A stretch of 16,797 nucleotides of DNA from assembly GCA_002087915.1 (NCBI GenBank), contig LWDP01000040.1, forward strand, positions 1 through 16,797, given 5' to 3'. The translations under genes were made by a program, and so were the position numbers. Of the stretch, positions 13,809-16,797 are shown in pieces (positions within the stretch are counted from its first letter, which is position 1; the number at the start of each line of letters is the position of its first letter). The notes under the pieces are model-generated. The model worked only from the letters and a program-made list of their open reading frames with translations, was not told the origin of the DNA and ran no database searches. The DNA is from Enterospora canceri. Taxonomy: Eukaryota; Microsporidia; Enterocytozoonidae.

Positions 13809-15059
13809 ATGAAGAAGATTCGAAAAGAAAACATACAAAAAGGAAGAAAAGACCAGGATAATAAGAGAAAGAGGAAAAACATTATAATAGCAGTAAGTAT
13901 AGCCATGTTTATTACACTGACAGTTTTTGTGATATTGAAAAAAGTTGGGCCAAAGGAGTTAAGAATGAGTAAGAGATCAGAAGTGAAAGAAAAATCATTA
14001 GCCGTACCTAGTAAAAAGCCAACAGATATGACGAAACCAACAGACAAAACAAAATCAACAGACAAAACAAAATCAACAGACAAAACGAAATCAACAGATA
14101 GAACGAAACCAACACAACCATCCAGAGGTTATATTCCAACAAAGTTTTCTGACAAAGAAGTTGCTGTGATTGACTCTAGCAAAATAGGTGAGCTTCTTGG
14201 TGCAGGCGGCACAAAAAAGGTTTATCAGTATGGCAAGCATCATGCAATATCTTTTTTGTCTGAACAAGAAGTTAGATCAGAAGTTCGAGTAATAAAGAAA
14301 CTAAAGGAAATGGGACTTGAGACACAGAATTCACAAATGGGTAAATTGGAAAAGGATGAAAAAGTACACTGGGCATTGATAATGGAGAGTTGGGCCGCAA
14401 TGGAAAAAAGAGGATTACAAATTCGAGATCGAAAGAATCCAGGATCAAGATATGGAACATCAATGATATTTGGTGGTCTAGAAAACCTGAATGTAGAAAA
14501 CATGCAGAAAACTTTGTATTTAATACTAGATGATGTGTACAAATTGATAATAAACGGAATGTGTTTTGGGGTTGATGCATTTAGCCTTGTGATAAAGGAC
14601 ACAGAACAAACTGATGTGTCTGATAGGAAGGAATTCAAGGTCTATACAGAAAGGAAACAGGAAATCAAACTATTTTTCAGTGATTTTACAGACATGGATG
14701 ATTTTGATGAGTGGAGACTTAATATTTTGAAGAAGATGATAAAGGTTGGGAAATCCGCCGAGTCTCCAGATGGATTCAAACTTTGTGAAAAAACCATAAA
14801 TGACTACATAACGCGCATATATAGATGGTGCTGCGATGATTGTATTGCTCATGCAATGTCAGATGAAGAATTAGATTTGATTGAACCAGACAAAAGAAAA
14901 GTTTATAAACATACGGCATTTGAAAAGATCAAAAATGAAGTAATGACAATAGCACAACCTGAACTACATACCAGAATTTGTAACTATTTCAGGTTACAGA
15001 ATGCAGAAAATAGAGAGTTCAGAGAGTACTTACTTGGTGGTTCAAAAGCTGTTGATTAA
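13809..15059 (+). CDS. Single-pass membrane protein with degenerate kinase-like domain
   Basis: A 416-aa protein. The first 24 residues are strongly basic, followed by a membrane span (25-43, IIIAVSIAMFITLTVFVIL). The positive-inside rule then puts the C-terminal part in the lumen or outside (type II). A Thr/Lys/Pro stalk (71-104) contains five TDKTKS-like hexamers. From 126 the sequence reads as a kinase N-lobe: GELLGAGGTKKVYQYG fits the glycine loop L-G-x-G-G-x-x-x-V. The beta-3 Ala-x-Lys position is AIS (146-148), so the ATP-binding lysine is replaced. Around 250-262, GMCFGVDAFSLVI sits where HxDxxxxN belongs but lacks the His and the Asp/Asn geometry. SDFT (291-294) resembles the DFG start with T for G. 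I read it as a pseudokinase; the fold call is moderate. CCC lies four bases before the ATG. It may be a lineage-specific surface or secreted family. Confidence 0.6.
   Translation: MKKIRKENIQKGRKDQDNKRKRKNIIIAVSIAMFITLTVFVILKKVGPKELRMSKRSEVKEKSLAVPSKKPTDMTKPTDKTKSTDKTKSTDKTKSTDRTKPTQPSRGYIPTKFSDKEVAVIDSSKIGELLGAGGTKKVYQYGKHHAISFLSEQEVRSEVRVIKKLKEMGLETQNSQMGKLEKDEKVHWALIMESWAAMEKRGLQIRDRKNPGSRYGTSMIFGGLENLNVENMQKTLYLILDDVYKLIINGMCFGVDAFSLVIKDTEQTDVSDRKEFKVYTERKQEIKLFFSDFTDMDDFDEWRLNILKKMIKVGKSAESPDGFKLCEKTINDYITRIYRWCCDDCIAHAMSDEELDLIEPDKRKVYKHTAFEKIKNEVMTIAQPELHTRICNYFRLQNAENREFREYLLGGSKAVD
14019..14108 (+). repeat. Five 18-bp repeats encoding a Thr/Lys stalk
   Basis: Residues 71-100 are five hexamers of the form (P/S)TD(M/K/R)TK. 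The middle units are identical at the protein level and nearly so at DNA level. Such repeats between a membrane anchor and a folded domain usually act as a length-variable spacer, and copy number may vary among strains. Confidence 0.85.
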
Positions 15060-15207
15060 AGGAGAGTGATAAAACACTAATGTTTTTGTATCTATATCAG
15101 GGGAGACCAAAAGTTTGTGCGCCTATAACCAAAATTGCGCTCCACGCAATAAATCACTATATCAAAAACTAATCAAAAATCTTTTCAGCTTGATTAACCG
15201 TTATTTC

Positions 15208-15732
15208 TCAACTACGAATATCTTTACTGCCGTGACCGGGCCAAGAGGTGGAATAAGGAGACTCATTTATTTGGTTGTTTCTGCCTTGTCCATTCTTCCT
15301 TGTCTGTGTCTCCTTCCGGTCGTCTCCAGCGTGGTTCCTTACCACTGCCAGACTAATCACTATTCGAGAATCTCGCATCTCGAATTGCTCCTTGCTGAGT
15401 TGCTCCTCCAGCATCCTCTGGATCTGTAGGGCTATCTCTGTTCCTGCGCTTTGCCATTCCGGCCTGATCTGCGCTTCCTGCTTCTGCTGCTCCTGGGTCG
15501 CGACTCCCGTTACTGCGATCTCCTGTGTCATGCTTCCTACTTCCTTTACCGCCTCTGTCTCGTGCTCCCTTGCACTTGGGACCTCGATCCCCTGGGCTTC
15601 CATTTCGGCGCGAGCCAATCTCTTGCGCTCCGCCAGCCTCTGCTTGTAGGTCTTACGTCTTCTCTTTTCACCTTCGCTCTTTCCTAGCTTCAGCGGGGTT
15701 GGTGGCTCGTTCTCTTTCTTCTCGCCTATCAT
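15208..15732 (-). CDS. G+C-rich orphan ORF, 174 aa, charged and glutamine-rich
   Basis: The start at 15732 has CCCC (plus 15738-15741) five bases upstream and TTTACCTG (plus 15753-15760) 21 bases upstream, so it carries the normal start architecture. The body from about 15230 to 15720 is visibly G+C-rich (about 55% by eye, against about 35% around it), with many GC-ending codons. The protein has a basic N-terminus (EKRRRKTYKQRLAERKR), an Ala/Glu/Gln middle and a Gln/Asp/Arg/Asn tail. No cysteines, membrane span or recognised domain. The last 15 or so codons run into AT-rich DNA, suggesting that the true C-terminus was lost and the frame continues by chance. It could be a subtelomeric family member, a retroelement gag-like fragment, or a recent acquisition. 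Being GC-rich, its opposite strand is also open in places, which weakens the ORF evidence. Confidence 0.5.
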   Translation of the reverse strand: MIGEKKENEPPTPLKLGKSEGEKRRRKTYKQRLAERKRLARAEMEAQGIEVPSAREHETEAVKEVGSMTQEIAVTGVATQEQQKQEAQIRPEWQSAGTEIALQIQRMLEEQLSKEQFEMRDSRIVISLAVVRNHAGDDRKETQTRKNGQGRNNQINESPYSTSWPGHGSKDIRS

Positions 15733-16170
15733 GACTTGGGGTTAATTTTAATCAGGTAAAATTTGCTAAATGTCCTATTGTAGGATTCTCAGATCACGAC
15801 ACTTTACTGATATCAGTTCAACCATCCTGCGCTTATGTGTATTCTTCATACTTCAATCTCATCTATTTCTCATCATTTTTAGGCACTTGATTCAGAGATA
15901 GTCAAATGACCTGAAATCACCACAGCATTTTTGTTCCATTTCTGCTATTTTGAGTGGAAATGGAACAAACTCTCTATTTTATGACATTCATTGTCTTTGT
16001 GCTCTATAAACAGCTGTTGTTTCTATTTTCAATTCAGATGAACAACCTGATAATCTTATTTTGTTCCCAATTCTTGTCTTCAGATCCCTATTTTTTAACA
16101 TTTTCGCTATTTCTTGATCTCGCGCATGGTATTGCTTTCAATGCAATTAAGACATAAATCATTTGTTGGG
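15733..16170. other. Subtelomeric non-coding stretch
   Basis: Apart from the upstream signals of the 15732 gene and the hairpin at 15930-15969, I see nothing that supports a gene. A short plus-strand frame (ATG at 15960, 65 codons) is Phe/Leu-rich, starts within the hairpin and has no start signal. A 12-bp palindrome ACTGATATCAGT is at 15806-15817. Confidence 0.4.
15930..15969. repeat. 17-bp hairpin with 6-nt loop
   Basis: TTTGTTCCATTTC (15930-15942) is perfectly complementary to 15957-15969. The stem continues inward through two G-U pairs and two Watson-Crick pairs, leaving a six-base loop ATTTTG (15947-15952). A perfect 13-bp arm pair at this spacing is unlikely by chance in a spacer this short. 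Either strand could form it as RNA; it could equally be a cruciform or the relic of a small inverted insertion. Confidence 0.6.
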
Positions 16171-16527
16171 TAGGAGTAAGTGACTATTCGTAAGATCACT
16201 AAGAGTGTCACTCCTATCAATCACTGACTATAAAAGAAACGTCATTTTGAGAACCCCAAGAATGGAACCGGAATCTTCAATAAACACTGTACCCAATACC
16301 AGAGGTTTCCAAACATGGCTAAATTAGCCTATTTTTTTAAAGCATTTTAATTCCTAATTTTATTGAAAAGAACACGTAAAGACACGACCACAACAATGAT
16401 GTTGGATGTACTGTTTATTGAAGATTCCGGTTCCATTCTTGGGGTTCTCAAAATGACGTTTCTTTTATAGTCAGTGATTGATAGGAGTGACACTCTTAGT
16501 GATCTTACGAATAGTCACTTACTCCTA
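16171..16527. mobile_element. 116-bp perfect inverted repeat, MITE-like foldback element
   Basis: Arms at 16171-16286 and 16412-16527 are exact reverse complements over all 116 bases, flanking a 125-bp AT-rich centre with no coding frame. The outer ends read TAGGAGTAAG and CTTACTCCTA, so a TA lies at each border, compatible with (but not proving) TA target duplication of Tc1/mariner-type elements. The inverted match decays into imperfect similarity on both sides (GTTGGG versus TCAAC outside; GTACAGTG versus GTACTG inside). TAGGAGT and ACTCCTA also recur within each arm, giving subterminal dyads. No transposase is present. Perfect arm identity implies a recent origin or gene conversion. An assembly foldback artefact is less likely because the centre is non-palindromic. 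Confidence 0.6.
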
Positions 16528-16753
16528 TCAACAGATAGTATGATAAGCAATATTAAGGTATATTCGATAATAGAACTTGATATATGAAATATCAACTAAC
16601 GACTATTTAAAAAATTTTCCCTAATTGCCCCTGTAATATGATGGTGGTTATTTGGTCATGTATGCTCTATTTACTTAGGATTAACTGTGGTGACGATGGT
16701 AAGTCGATAATTGAGTCTAAAAGTAGCAAATGTGGACCAAAGTATTAGTTAGA

Positions 16754-16754
<1 letters not shown>

Positions 16755-16797
<43 letters not shown>
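16755..16797 (+). repeat. TTAG tandem array at window end, telomere-like
   Basis: Ten and three-quarter copies of the 4-base unit TAGT/TTAG run uninterrupted to the last base. The plus strand is the G-bearing strand and it runs 5' to 3' toward the end, the orientation of a right-hand telomere. Degenerate units (ATTAGTTAGAATAG) precede it, as is common at telomere junctions. It lies beyond a kilobase without genes. Alternatively it is an internal microsatellite at which the assembly stopped. Confidence 0.65.

Noticed and set aside
15275..15734. Plus-strand ORFs across the GC-rich island
   Set aside because: They are open because of high G+C content, are Ser/Cys/Leu-rich and lack start signals; the minus frame has both a CCCC signal and a balanced composition.
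15960..16157. Short plus-strand Phe/Leu-rich ORF
   Set aside because: It begins inside the hairpin, has no start signal and reads as translated AT-rich spacer.

Overview
The window looks like the end of a chromosome from a microsporidian or a very close relative, with no close species assigned. Four things point there. The genes encode eukaryotic proteins (cytosolic ribosomal proteins uL2 and eL6, septin, coatomer zeta, a TFIIIC subunit, the SMC5/6 kleisin Nse4, the diphthamide ligase Dph6), but most are shorter than their yeast or human counterparts. No introns are needed. Intergenic gaps over the first half are 9 to 84 bp. Most start codons are preceded within about 10 bp by a short C run, the CCC-type (rarely GGG-type) start-proximal signal typical of microsporidia.

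Layout. Positions 1-148 hold the 3' end of a plus-strand gene. DPH6 (201-950, minus) and NSE4 (977-1777, plus) are head to head with 26 bp between start codons. A signal-peptide-like, lysine-rich repeat protein (1836-2798) and eL6 (2854-3357) follow on plus. A run of seven minus-strand genes occupies 3367-8112: TFIIIC tau95-like subunit, a 74-aa predicted secreted protein, a PH-like protein, a cyclophilin, a 133-aa possibly secreted protein, and a prokaryotic-type aspartate-ammonia ligase AsnA. After a 579-bp spacer come uL2, coatomer zeta and a B-box protein on plus (8692-11159). Then gene density drops: a septin (11745-12602, minus), a 113-aa orphan (12799-13140), a membrane-anchored degenerate kinase-like protein (13809-15059), and a G+C-rich orphan ORF (15208-15732, minus).

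The last kilobase has no convincing gene. It holds a 17-bp-stem hairpin (15930-15969), a perfect 116-bp inverted repeat with a 125-bp centre (16171-16527) and a 43-bp TTAG tandem array running to the last base (16755-16797). The G-rich strand points outward, as expected of a telomere. Left to right this reads as a transition from compact housekeeping core to gene-poor subtelomere.

The genes do not form an operon or a single pathway. They are housekeeping functions (translation, diphthamide modification, Pol III transcription, SMC5/6, vesicle coat, septin cytoskeleton) interspersed with candidate secreted or membrane lineage-specific proteins. The items most worth following up are the B-box protein with an apparent remnant of a PARP-like ADP-ribosyltransferase fold, the prokaryotic-type AsnA, the lumenal or secreted pseudokinase candidate, the septin lacking the DxxG aspartate, and the four-base telomere-like repeat with its subtelomeric inverted repeat.
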